Shown here piece by piece: positions 29,448 to 38,878 of a stretch of DNA of 56,844 nt. The first letter of the stretch is position 1, and each line of letters begins with the position of its first letter. Made by a program: the position numbers and the translations under genes. Under the pieces are notes generated by a model. The model made no database searches. It saw only the letters and a list, made by a program, of their open reading frames with translations, and was not told the origin of the DNA. Where the stretch lies: contig NZ_JAIVFW010000049.1 in the NCBI RefSeq assembly GCF_020829595.1, positions 1 through 56,844 on the forward strand, written 5' to 3'. Source of the DNA: Nostoc sp. CHAB 5844 (lineage in GTDB: Bacteria; Cyanobacteriota; Cyanobacteriia; Cyanobacteriales; Nostocaceae).

Positions 29448-29482
29448 ACTTCACACTTCATACTTCATACTTCATACTTCAA
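29448..29482 (+). repeat. Heptanucleotide tandem repeat touching a start codon
   Basis: Five units: ACTTCAC, ACTTCAT three times, ACTTCAA. They end at 29482 and the ATG of the STAND gene begins at 29483. They take the place of a ribosome-binding site. Confidence 0.85.
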
Positions 29483-32400
29483 ATGAACACTTTTGAGATT
29501 ATCATCCAACGCAAATCAGGAGATAGCTGGCCAATTGTGGTTGAATATAGTCGGCCGGGGATACTCTTGCCACTGCGAGCGGAGGGTAATCTCCAGTTAA
29601 CTGAGACAGATTTCCAGCAACAAATTAGCTTACTCGGACAACCACAGCAATACGGCACACTCTTGGGTAAAGCCTTATTTCAAGATGAAATCCGCGACGC
29701 TTTTATCGGTGCAGTCCGCGAGAGTGAAGATTGTTTGCGGGTTTTACTATTTATTGAAGCTGTAGATAAAGAACTGCGAACCTTACGCTGGGAAAGGTTA
29801 TGCGCTCCTTTAGATGAAGGTTGGCAGATGTTGGCACTCGATCAGCGAGTACCTTTTTCCTTATATATTCCCGCCACCACAGACCGCCGCTTCCCGCCAA
29901 TTGGACGGCGAGATTTACGAGCCTTAGTATTAGTAGCTAGTCCATCTGATTCTAATAAGTATAAATTAGACCACTTTGATGTGGAAGCCACTGTTAAAAG
30001 TGTGCGATCAGCCTTAGGTGAAATTCCGACTGATATCCTCGCAACTGTTGATGGTGCAATTGGTTTACCTACTTTAGATGAACTTTGTACTCAATTAACT
30101 GACCGAACAAAGCAGTATACATTACTACATTTTGTTAGTCACGGCAGATTGCTGGATGATGGTGAGACAATCCTTTATTGGTCGAAAGCTGATGATACAG
30201 TTGAGCCAGTCACAGCCACGCGCTTGTTAGAAAGACTGCGCTTATTACGCGGTGCTAAGGGGCTACCGCATTTTGTCTTTCTTTGCACTTGTGAAAGCGC
30301 CAGCCCAAATGCCGAAGCTGGATTAGGAGGATTAGGACAGCGTTTGGTGCGCGATTTGGGTATGCCAGCAGTGATAGCGATGACAGAGAAAGTCACTGTC
30401 AAAACAGCCCAAGCTTTGGCAGAGCATTTTTACAAACAACTGCGCGAGTCTGGGGAAGTAGACAAGGCACTACAAGAGGCGGCGGCTTCCTTAGCAGAAC
30501 GACAAGATGTGACAGTTCCGGCTTTGTTTAGTCGGTTGGGGGGAAGACCTCTATTTAGTGACCAACTTGACCGAGATTTGACGAACGCAGAGATCAAGTT
30601 TGGTTTAGAACAATTAGAGAAGTTATTGTTAGAGCGATCGCCTACACTATACCTCAAGCTACACACCCCGTGCCAAAAATTAACCAGCACTTTGGTTGCA
30701 GATATCACAATCTTAAGTCCTCAAGCCAGCCACGAACGCGAACAGGCTTTAATCGAAGTCAATAACTTAGCACTGGAAGTCCTTGACTTAAGTTTTAATG
30801 CTGTTGCTTTAGGAAAGCAATTACCTGCCTACGATGCACGCTGTCCATTCTTGGGTTTGTATCCCTTCCGCCAACAAAACCGCGAGTTCTTTTTTGGGCG
30901 GGAACAATTAATTGCCCAATTGCAACACAAGTTAACTGAACATAATTTTTTAGCAGTGTTGGGTGCATCTGGGAGTGGTAAATCATCAGTTGTGTTAGCG
31001 GGTTTAATCCCCACTCTGCAAGAAAAGCAACCTGGTTTAACACTTGCCTATCTCACACCTAGCAGTAACCCCACCGAACAACTGCAAGCCAGTTTATCAG
31101 CGGTGCAGAACCAAGCGTCAATTATTGTAGTTGACCAATTTGAAGAACTATTTACCCTGTGTAACGACGAAACCCAGCGGCAAGAATTCATCCAGCAATT
31201 GTTAAATCTAGCCAAGCAACAACCAGTCATAGTTACCATGCGGGCAGACTTTTGGGGCGAGTGTGCAACTTACCGCCAACTCAAAGAGTTAATGGAGTCT
31301 AGGCAAAAATTGATTGGACCGATGGACTCGACAGAATTGCGGAAAGCGATGGAGTTGCAGGCGGCACAGGTAGGACTACGTTTTGAAGCAGGTTTGAGTA
31401 ATACCATTTTAGATGATGTGCAAGGTGAACCGGGGGCGATGCCTTTGCTGCAACATGCTTTACTAGAATTGTGGCAGCGGCGACATGGTAGATGGCTGCG
31501 GGTTTTAGAATATGAAGCAATTGGGGGTGTACAAAAAGCGATCGCGCAAACTGCCGATGATGTTTACAATAGTTTGTCAGCCGACGAACAAGAACAAGTC
31601 AAAAATATCTTCGTGCGTTTAACTCGCTTAGATGAAAACGCCGTCCAAGGGGAGAAACGCCGAGATACACGCCGCAGAGTTGGGTTAGAAGAACTCATTC
31701 CTACAGGCGACAAACAAGCATTAACTAAAAATCTCTTGAAGCGTTTAGCTGGTGAAGGTGCGCGGCTGATAGTAATTAGCGTAGACTCAGCCACATTTCA
31801 AGAAGAAGCCGAGGTAGCCCATGAAGCATTAATTCGCTATTGGCCGAGATTGATTACATGGTTAGATGAAAACCGTGTGAGTTTGCAACTACGTGAAACA
31901 ATTCGCCAAGCAGCTTTAGAGTGGGATAAACAACAAAAAGACGAAAATTATCTCATGCATCGCGGCGGAAGATTAGAAGAAGCCCAAGCATTATTGAAAC
32001 AATCAGGATTTTTGAACCAACTTGAATCAGAATATGTCTCGGCTTGTGTAGAATTTCGCCTGTGCCAAGAAAAGGAAAAAAAAGTTCGTCGCCGTCGTGA
32101 AATAACAGCCCTCTGGTTCATTGGTAGTGGTACAGTTATAATTGTCGCCATTACTGCTTTATTATTCAAAGTAGCCGAACTGTGGCATCAAGGAGCTATT
32201 AGTGAAGCTAATTCTCGTGGTTTATATTCCTCCTCACTTTTTAATTCCCACCAACAATTAAAAGCACTTGTAGAAGGAATTAGAGCCGGAAAAACAGTAC
32301 AAGAACAAGATGAATTTCAACCAGTAGTCATAGAAGCTTTACAACAAGCTGTATATGAAGTTAAAGAACGCAATCGCTTGACTGAACATGAAGCGGCAAT

Positions 32401-35356
32401 TACAAGTATTGCCTTTAGTCCTGACGGTAAAACTTTGGCTTCTAGTAGTGCTGATAAAACTATTAAACTCTGGAATTTACAAGGTAAACTGTTACAAACT
32501 CTCAAGGGACATCAAGCGGCTGTTAATAATATTTCTTTTAGTTCCGATGGTAAATTCCTGGCCTCTGTCGATGATGATGGTACTATCCAACTCTGGAATG
32601 TTGAAAATTTAGATGAACAAAATCAGAATTCATTAGTACCAGTAACTTTATCTGGGATAGGCTCAAAAGTTATTTTTAGTCCTAATAGTAAAATTTTGGT
32701 TGCTATTAATTTTGATGCTATCGAATTCTGGAATTTAGAAGCTCAGGATTTAGTTCATCAAAAATCACAATTTTTTCTGCTAAATTCTAACATTACAAGC
32801 GTTTCTTTCAGCCCGGATAGTAAAATTCTGGCGATCGCAGGCGAAGATAAAGCTATCCAAATCCGCAATTTACAAGGCCATCTCTTAAAAACTATCACAG
32901 GCCATCAAAATACCATCACCAGCGTAACTTTTAGTCCCGATGGTAAAACTCTGGCTTCGGCAAGTTTTGATCACACCGTTAAACTGTGGGATTTAACTGG
33001 AAAACTACTGTATACTTTTGGCCATCCTGCAACTGGAGATAACAATCAAGATATAGTCACAAATTTAGCCTTTAGCCCCGACGGTACAGCCCTTGCCGCT
33101 GCCAGCGATAATAAAACTGTTAAACTTTGGAATTTAAATACTAAAGAAGCACTAACTTTACAAGGGCATCAAGCTGGTGTCACCAGCGTTGCCTTTAGTC
33201 CTGATGGTATCACCTTAGCTTCTGCGGGTGAAGACAATACCATCATCCTTTGGAATTTAGGTGGCAAACTCTTAAACACACTCACCGGACATGAGGCAGC
33301 AGTAAATCGTATTGCCCTGAGTCTTGATGGTATAACTTTAGCTTCTGCTAGTGATGATAATACAGTCAAACTCTGGAATTTAAAAGGCAAGCTGCTGCAT
33401 ACCTTGACAGGACATAAGTATGCAGTCAAAAGCATCGTTTTTAGTCCAGATGGTAAAACTTTAGCTTCTGCAAGTAACGACAATACCATCATCCTTTGGA
33501 ACACAGATGGGCAACTCTTACATACACTCACAGGACATAAGTATGCAGTTACAAATATCGCTTTTAGCCCCGACGGTAGTACTTTAGCTTCTGCCAGCAA
33601 TGATAATACAGTCAAACTGTGGGACTTAACTGGCAATCTCTTACATACATTCAGAGGGCATAAGTATAGTATTACCAGTCTTGTTTTTAGCCCAGATGGT
33701 AAAACTATAGCCTCAGCCAGCAAAGACAATACAATTAAACTCTGGAATATTAAAGGTAAACTGCTACAAACTTACAAAGGACATCAAGCGGCTGTTACCA
33801 GTGTAGTCTTTAGCCACGATGGTAAAACTTTGGCTTCTGGTAGTGAAGACAGCACTATTAAACTCTGGAATTTACAGGGTAAACTACTACAAACTATCGA
33901 AGCTCATCAAGCGACTGTCACCAGTGTTGTCTTCAGTGCTGATAACCAGACTTTTGTCTCTGCCAGCGCCGATAGTACCATCAAACTCTGGAATCTAGAA
34001 GGCAAACTGCTACAAACTTTAAAAGGGCATCAGGCAGCAGTCACCAGCATTGTCTTTAGCCCTAAAGAAAATACTTTTATATCTACTAGCGAAGATAACA
34101 CGATTAAATTTTGGAATTTAGATGGAAAGTTATTGCAAACCTTCCGTGGGCATCAAGCCGCTGTCACCAGTGTCGTTTTCAGTCCCTACGGCAATATGCT
34201 GATTAGTGCTAGTAAAGATAAAACCATTAAGCTGTGGAAGCGCGGTAAACTTTCGCAAACTCTCACCAAGCATAGAGATACAGTCACAAGTGTGGTGTTC
34301 AGCCCAGATGGAAAAACATTAGCTTCTGGTAGTTACGATAAAACGATTAATCTTTGGAATTTAGATGGTAAAAAACTAAATCCGCGCCGACTCCAGTATG
34401 GATATGGTGTAGGGAAAATGATTTTTAGTTCCAATGGTAAACACCTGATTGCAGCTAGTGACGAAAAAGCTATAACTTTTTGGAATTTACAGGAAAAAGA
34501 ACCAAAACCGCTTGTAGTTGGGCATCCAGCTGCGGTGACTAGCATCGCTTTGAGTCCCGATAATAAAACAGTGGCTTCTGCTAGTAATGATAAAACTACC
34601 AAACTCTGGAATTTAAATGGCAAGCTGCTGCATACTCTCAAAGGACATGAAGCAGCAGTCACAAGTGTTACTTTTGACCGCCACAGTAAAATTATCGCTT
34701 CTGGTAGTAGTGATAAAACTATCAAACTTTGGAATTTAAATGGTAATTTGCTGCACACTCTCACAGGCCATGAATCTGATATTACAAAGGTAGTTTTTAG
34801 TCCCGATGGGCAAATCCTAGCTTCTGGTAGTAGTGATAAAACTATCAAACTCTGGGATGTAAATGGTAATTTGCTGTATACCCTTACAGATCATGCAGCA
34901 GAAGTTACAAAATTAGCCTTTAGTCCGGACGGTAAAACTTTAGCTTCTGGTAGTAATGATCAAACTGTCAAACTCTGGAATTTACAGGGTAAGCTATTGC
35001 ACACCCTCAAAGGACATGATTCTGCTGTTACTAGCATAGTTTTCAGTCCTGATGGCAAAACTTTAGCTTCTGGTAGTAATGATAAAACTATCAAACTCTG
35101 GGATTTAAAGGGCGAACTGTTACATACCTTTTTTGGACACGACTCTGTTGTGACTAGCGTAGCCTTCAGTCCCGATGGCAAAACTCTAGCTTCTGGTAGT
35201 TGGGATAATACTGTGCGATTGTGGGATTTTGATGATATTAGTTTAGATGAGTTGTTAGTTAGTGGTTGTGATTGGGTAAAAGACTATTTAGCTAATAGCA
35301 CAGAAGTGCAACCGAGCGATCGCAATCTCTGCGATGGTATTTCTTTATCTCAATAA
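29483..35356 (+). CDS. CHAT protease - STAND NTPase - TM - WD40 repeat protein (NLR-like)
   Basis: 1957 residues. (1) N-terminal CHAT caspase-like domain, about 1-360, with H220 (HFVSHGRL) and C270 (FLCTCESA). (2) STAND-type P-loop NTPase after CPFLGLYPFRQQNREFFFGR, with Walker A GASGSGKSS (494-502, K500) and Walker B IIVVDQFEE (D551), followed by winged-helix-type segments to about 830. (3) One TM helix near 875-897 (ALWFIGSGTVIIVAITALLF). (4) 23 WD40 units of about 41 residues (roughly 966-1916), then a short tail. The fold order is that of STAND immune receptors: the repeats sense, the NTPase oligomerises, the CHAT domain cuts. Last of three same-strand genes, though 161 bp of repeats separate it from the protease gene, so it may have its own control. 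Confidence 0.92.
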   Translation: MNTFEIIIQRKSGDSWPIVVEYSRPGILLPLRAEGNLQLTETDFQQQISLLGQPQQYGTLLGKALFQDEIRDAFIGAVRESEDCLRVLLFIEAVDKELRTLRWERLCAPLDEGWQMLALDQRVPFSLYIPATTDRRFPPIGRRDLRALVLVASPSDSNKYKLDHFDVEATVKSVRSALGEIPTDILATVDGAIGLPTLDELCTQLTDRTKQYTLLHFVSHGRLLDDGETILYWSKADDTVEPVTATRLLERLRLLRGAKGLPHFVFLCTCESASPNAEAGLGGLGQRLVRDLGMPAVIAMTEKVTVKTAQALAEHFYKQLRESGEVDKALQEAAASLAERQDVTVPALFSRLGGRPLFSDQLDRDLTNAEIKFGLEQLEKLLLERSPTLYLKLHTPCQKLTSTLVADITILSPQASHEREQALIEVNNLALEVLDLSFNAVALGKQLPAYDARCPFLGLYPFRQQNREFFFGREQLIAQLQHKLTEHNFLAVLGASGSGKSSVVLAGLIPTLQEKQPGLTLAYLTPSSNPTEQLQASLSAVQNQASIIVVDQFEELFTLCNDETQRQEFIQQLLNLAKQQPVIVTMRADFWGECATYRQLKELMESRQKLIGPMDSTELRKAMELQAAQVGLRFEAGLSNTILDDVQGEPGAMPLLQHALLELWQRRHGRWLRVLEYEAIGGVQKAIAQTADDVYNSLSADEQEQVKNIFVRLTRLDENAVQGEKRRDTRRRVGLEELIPTGDKQALTKNLLKRLAGEGARLIVISVDSATFQEEAEVAHEALIRYWPRLITWLDENRVSLQLRETIRQAALEWDKQQKDENYLMHRGGRLEEAQALLKQSGFLNQLESEYVSACVEFRLCQEKEKKVRRRREITALWFIGSGTVIIVAITALLFKVAELWHQGAISEANSRGLYSSSLFNSHQQLKALVEGIRAGKTVQEQDEFQPVVIEALQQAVYEVKERNRLTEHEAAITSIAFSPDGKTLASSSADKTIKLWNLQGKLLQTLKGHQAAVNNISFSSDGKFLASVDDDGTIQLWNVENLDEQNQNSLVPVTLSGIGSKVIFSPNSKILVAINFDAIEFWNLEAQDLVHQKSQFFLLNSNITSVSFSPDSKILAIAGEDKAIQIRNLQGHLLKTITGHQNTITSVTFSPDGKTLASASFDHTVKLWDLTGKLLYTFGHPATGDNNQDIVTNLAFSPDGTALAAASDNKTVKLWNLNTKEALTLQGHQAGVTSVAFSPDGITLASAGEDNTIILWNLGGKLLNTLTGHEAAVNRIALSLDGITLASASDDNTVKLWNLKGKLLHTLTGHKYAVKSIVFSPDGKTLASASNDNTIILWNTDGQLLHTLTGHKYAVTNIAFSPDGSTLASASNDNTVKLWDLTGNLLHTFRGHKYSITSLVFSPDGKTIASASKDNTIKLWNIKGKLLQTYKGHQAAVTSVVFSHDGKTLASGSEDSTIKLWNLQGKLLQTIEAHQATVTSVVFSADNQTFVSASADSTIKLWNLEGKLLQTLKGHQAAVTSIVFSPKENTFISTSEDNTIKFWNLDGKLLQTFRGHQAAVTSVVFSPYGNMLISASKDKTIKLWKRGKLSQTLTKHRDTVTSVVFSPDGKTLASGSYDKTINLWNLDGKKLNPRRLQYGYGVGKMIFSSNGKHLIAASDEKAITFWNLQEKEPKPLVVGHPAAVTSIALSPDNKTVASASNDKTTKLWNLNGKLLHTLKGHEAAVTSVTFDRHSKIIASGSSDKTIKLWNLNGNLLHTLTGHESDITKVVFSPDGQILASGSSDKTIKLWDVNGNLLYTLTDHAAEVTKLAFSPDGKTLASGSNDQTVKLWNLQGKLLHTLKGHDSAVTSIVFSPDGKTLASGSNDKTIKLWDLKGELLHTFFGHDSVVTSVAFSPDGKTLASGSWDNTVRLWDFDDISLDELLVSGCDWVKDYLANSTEVQPSDRNLCDGISLSQ

Positions 35357-35385
35357 AGCTTGTAGACTATGCTAGGGGTGGCAAG

Positions 35386-36834
35386 CTAAATTATGGTTGT
35401 AAAATTAGTAGTTCTCAAAGTGCCGCTCAACCCAGTGACCTCGATAATGGTATCGGTATTAGCATTAAAACCTGCTGTAGGATCATTAATAGCTACAAAA
35501 GTACGGCTACCAAAGGTGAATTGAGCCGCAAAGTTAGAACCAAAATTAGCAGTAGTTAATCTGCTTGCTATTCCAGTTGCATTAAAAGTTGCAACAGATC
35601 CCGCATGAAAAAATCCGGCTCTTGCAGTGGAAACGAGGAATAGATCATTACCAGCATTAGCATTGAAGTCAGTAATTCTATCAAAGTTGTTCAGGAGGGA
35701 ATCAGTTAAATTGCGGTAGTCAAACCGATCTGCTCCTAGCCCGCCAGATAAAAGATCTTTACCTTCTGCCCCAGTTAGTCTGTCATTGCCAGCGCCAGCA
35801 CAAAGAATGTTGTTACAACTGTTACCAATGATGGTGTTATTATTTGAATTACCTCTGCCGTTAATCGAGCCTGTTCCTGTGAGAGTCAGATTTTCGATGT
35901 TTGGCAGCTCCGCTAGGCTAAAGGTAACACTAGAAGAAATTGTATCTTTACCTGCTCCTACATTTTCAGTAATAGTATCAGTAGTGGTATTAACAATATA
36001 AGTATCGTTGCCAGCACCACCAATTAAGGTATCATTGCCAGCACCGCCATTTAGGGTATCATTGCCAGCACCACCATTTATAGTGTTGTTATTGAGTGTG
36101 CCATACAAAACATAATCTGTGGCATTTCCATAACTGGAAAGAGTAAAATCGGATTTTGAAACATTGTAGCCGCCAAAATTATTGAGATATTGAAAAATTG
36201 GCGTATTTATTTCATCTAAAAGATTGGTTCTGTAATAATCTATGCTGAATTGAGTTGTCGTAAAATCAATTGAACTCTGATTATTCAACTGTGCCAGAAC
36301 TTCTGCGACACCGAAACCTCCCCTTAAATGCGCTCCCGCTAAAATACCAGACAAGGAGATGCTGACTTGCGCGGTAAATTTTCTGTAGTTTCCATTAGCA
36401 TCTGTCAAGAAGTCAGTACGGGAATTATTTAATTGATAGTACGTGACTGTTTTTACACCTTGGTTAGCAGAATTAGATAGATATGCATCAATAGAAGTTA
36501 TTCCGTTTGAAGCTAATCCAGCATTGATATAACCATAATTTGTGAAAAAGGCTTCTCTAATTGCTGTTTCTTGAGCAGCTGGGTTTGACTTCCAAGATTG
36601 AAGGCTAGTTACTCCATTCTTACCCGTCCAAGTTCCATTAAAAATTCCGTCATAATTATTACCATCACTATTGTAATAATCCAGGTCTACAAACAATACT
36701 TCTGTAAACTGGTATTTACCTGTAGCATTAGTGTTTGGATTTTGGGCGCTGTACTGTAGTGGATCTCCTGATGATTTTCCTGATTCAAATGCACCTAAAG
36801 CTTCTAGCAATTGCTCAAAGTTTCCCTTTGTCAT
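35386..36834 (-). CDS. RTX-type calcium-binding protein with muramidase-like N-terminus
   Basis: 482 residues. The first 200 look like a lysozyme/transglycosylase-type domain: ALGAFESGKSSGDP with a candidate catalytic E17, then NATGKYQFTE and a long helical part. RTX nonapeptides follow (GGAGNDTL three times near 252-280, and AGAGNDRL / GGLGADRF near 345-370). The C-terminal region (FDRITDFNANAGNDLFLV onward) is the usual end of cyanobacterial RTX proteins that leave by type I secretion without a signal peptide. It may be an exported cell-wall hydrolase. It faces the STAND gene convergently with 29 bp between stops. Confidence 0.75.
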   Translation of the reverse strand: MTKGNFEQLLEALGAFESGKSSGDPLQYSAQNPNTNATGKYQFTEVLFVDLDYYNSDGNNYDGIFNGTWTGKNGVTSLQSWKSNPAAQETAIREAFFTNYGYINAGLASNGITSIDAYLSNSANQGVKTVTYYQLNNSRTDFLTDANGNYRKFTAQVSISLSGILAGAHLRGGFGVAEVLAQLNNQSSIDFTTTQFSIDYYRTNLLDEINTPIFQYLNNFGGYNVSKSDFTLSSYGNATDYVLYGTLNNNTINGGAGNDTLNGGAGNDTLIGGAGNDTYIVNTTTDTITENVGAGKDTISSSVTFSLAELPNIENLTLTGTGSINGRGNSNNNTIIGNSCNNILCAGAGNDRLTGAEGKDLLSGGLGADRFDYRNLTDSLLNNFDRITDFNANAGNDLFLVSTARAGFFHAGSVATFNATGIASRLTTANFGSNFAAQFTFGSRTFVAINDPTAGFNANTDTIIEVTGLSGTLRTTNFTTII

Positions 36835-37079
36835 GATAATTCTCCTGATATTTAATAAGTAAAATTATTAGCTTGCTATTAACAATCTAATACAGCAGAT
36901 TTCAAGTAAGTGAAGTACACCATTTAAGCCTCAAAACTAAGTGTAGAGCCTGTTCTTATTCTGAATTCTGCTGTATATGTATATGACTCATATTAGATTT
37001 AAGTAGAACGCCAGGAAAAAACCAAACTATTTAAATAAAGATAAATTAGGCTAAAACCATCTTCATTTCTGCCTTTTGA

Positions 37080-37230
37080 AGACAGCCCCGTGAGCGGCTC
37101 TGCCACGCCAGTTGCTACAACTTTGGGAACCCGACGACACTTGCTACAAGTCGGGCATTGCCCGCCCAACGCAGTGTCTCCCCAAACCACTGGCTCGACT
37201 TGAGGCGACTGTCGTCCTCCTGCCTTACTC
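37080..37230. repeat. GC-rich dispersed repeat
   Basis: A GC-rich block in an AT-rich gap with wording CGGCTCTGCCACGCCAGTTG, then CAAGTCGGGCATTGCCCGCC. This is a familiar type of repeat unit in Nostocales intergenic DNA. No coding frame fits. Confidence 0.5.
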
Positions 37231-37314
37231 TAACAATAAATATTTACACTGACCTACTTATGAAAAATTTTTGCCTGATCAAGACGTTAACAATTCAACA
37301 GCCCTTTTGGCAAA

Positions 37315-37348
37315 TCAGAGGGCAGAAGAGAAAAATTCTACCCTCTGA
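37315..37348. repeat. Strong hairpin
   Basis: TCAGAGGGCAGAA (37315-37327) pairs with TTCTACCCTCTGA (37336-37348), 12 of 13 positions, across an 8-nt loop. No U-tract, so its role as a terminator is unsure. Confidence 0.5.
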
Positions 37349-37451
37349 CTTAAAAGTGCTGAGTAGAACTAATCCCAAGTCTCTAGCCTAAGCGTCCCTC
37401 TTTTATTTATGGTTGTGAGTTTTTTTCATTGAGACTGCCTTTTTGTCATTT

Positions 37452-37496
37452 CCGAGCGATCGCCATCTCTGCAATAGTATTTCTTTTTCTCAATAA
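37452..37496 (+). pseudogene. Relic of a STAND-WD40 gene 3' end
   Basis: Fifteen in-frame codons read PSDRHLCNSISFSQ-stop. The giant STAND gene ends PSDRNLCDGISLSQ-stop (35312-35356). The DNA match continues a few bases past the stop (CAATAAA-CTTG). The sequence before 37452 is unrelated. It is the tail of a second, lost or deleted paralogue. Confidence 0.7.
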
Positions 37497-37634
37497 ATCT
37501 TGACTTTACTTTATCAGCCTAACAGTATTTTTACTGAAGTCTCAATTATCAAGCTAAAGCTATCCTGTAGCGGAAATATACGGGAATTTCCGTGTATTAA
37601 CTGATTTAAGATCATAAAGAGACAAAGCACATCT

Positions 37635-38642
37635 ATGAATTTTACCACAGTCAAGAACACTTCAATTACTGAACTTTTACACACTGAAAGCGCCAACAGA
37701 GATATTGACTGGCTCAAAAGTAGTTTAAATGCAGCTATAGAACTAGAGTTAGCTACTTTACCACCATATCTTTGCGCGTGGTGGTCTGTTAAAGATTCTA
37801 ATGCACCTGCTGCTGCGTTAATTCGCAGTGTTCTGATTGAAGAAATGCTGCATATGGGATTAGTCGCCAATATGTTGACGACTATCGGTGGTACACCAAC
37901 AATCAGCACAGTTTTACCAAGCTATCCCGGCCCTTTACCAGGAGGTGTACGACCTCAGTTGACTGTATATTTAGCAGGTTTAAGTAAGACTTATTTAGAT
38001 GACGTTTGCAAGCAAATTGAATATCCAGAAAGTGGCCCAATCGCTTTCTTTGCTGGTGAAACTTTCCCAACTATTGGTGCTTTCTATGATGCAATTCTTG
38101 TCGCCTTTCAAGAACTAAATCCAACTATGACTGGTGCTAATCAGCTAGTTGATACAGTGGGGCCACATCAGTTATACGCTATCAATACACTTGCTGATGT
38201 AGAAAAGGCAATTAACGAAATTAAAGTACAAGGAGAGGGAACTGCGCTATCACCAGATTCAGAAGAATTTGGTGGTGAACTTGCTCATTATTATAAATTC
38301 GATGAAATTTCTCATGGTCGGAAATTGATTCAAGTTGATGGTAGGTGGCGATATGCAGGTGATGTTGTTCCCTTCCCTGAAACATACCCAATGGTACAAG
38401 TTCCGCAAGGCGGTTGGAGTAATCCACCTTCAGAAGTGCAGCAGCTTTTAGACACTTTTAACAATACTTTTAAATTGGTCTTAGATAATCTAGAAGATGC
38501 TTGGACTACTGGCGATAAAGATAAACTTGGTATGGCAATTGGGCTGATGTTTCAGTTGAAAGATCCTGCTGTTAAACTTATGCAAATTCCTTTACCCGAT
38601 GGTAGTGGTAATTATGGCCCAGATTTTCTAATTTATACTTAG
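37635..38642 (+). CDS. Ferritin-like (VioB/iminophenyl-pyruvate dimer synthase type) protein
   Basis: 335 residues. The N-terminal half is a ferritin-like helical domain with LNAAIELELATLPPYLCAWW and LIRSVLIEEMLHMGLVANML: Glu and Glu-x2-His metal ligands at about 36-40 and 77-81. A further E/H set is possible in HYYKFDEISHGRKL near 224. This family (Ferritin-like, PF12902) includes the N-terminal parts of VioB and RebD that handle indole-imine coupling, but stand-alone copies are widespread and uncharacterised. No indolocarbazole genes are nearby. Monocistronic. Confidence 0.8.
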   Translation: MNFTTVKNTSITELLHTESANRDIDWLKSSLNAAIELELATLPPYLCAWWSVKDSNAPAAALIRSVLIEEMLHMGLVANMLTTIGGTPTISTVLPSYPGPLPGGVRPQLTVYLAGLSKTYLDDVCKQIEYPESGPIAFFAGETFPTIGAFYDAILVAFQELNPTMTGANQLVDTVGPHQLYAINTLADVEKAINEIKVQGEGTALSPDSEEFGGELAHYYKFDEISHGRKLIQVDGRWRYAGDVVPFPETYPMVQVPQGGWSNPPSEVQQLLDTFNNTFKLVLDNLEDAWTTGDKDKLGMAIGLMFQLKDPAVKLMQIPLPDGSGNYGPDFLIYT

Positions 38643-38680
38643 ATAATCAAAATCTAGGATTGCACAATTAAGGAGTGATT

Positions 38681-38745
38681 CTTGTGGGATGGGTGTCTTC
38701 ACCCGTCCTTATTTTTTTGGCGGGCTTTCCGGCTCACCCCACAAG
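38681..38745. repeat. Short inverted repeat, CTTGTGGG ends
   Basis: CTTGTGGG (38681-38688) and CCCACAAG (38738-38745) bracket GC-rich DNA containing GGGTGTCTTCACCC. A small dispersed palindromic unit between convergent genes; it could also end transcription of the ferritin-like gene. Confidence 0.5.
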
Positions 38746-38786
38746 AAAGTTCCAATGCAACATTTTAGCCTTGACACGCCACTAAT

Positions 38787-38878
38787 TAGACATCTCCGAC
38801 AAAGAATGTAGAGACGTAGCATTGCTACGTCTCTACAAGGGTTTCGGGTAACGCAGAATTAATTTCTGGAGATGTCTA
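38787..38878. repeat. MITE-like element abutting the cysE stop codon
   Basis: Perfect 11-bp ends TAGACATCTCC (38787-38797) and GGAGATGTCTA (38868-38878) enclose the 31-bp palindrome at 38807-38837. The cysE stop codon occupies 38879-38881, directly next to the element. Confidence 0.8.

Noticed and set aside
33169-34848. Long minus-strand open frames opposite the WD40 region
   Set aside because: They are regular mirror images of the 123-bp WD40 repeat unit, not genes.
32380-35240. Regularly spaced DNA repeats that could suggest a CRISPR array or satellite
   Set aside because: The 123-bp period is coding and translates as WD40 units; no short identical repeat with unique spacers exists.
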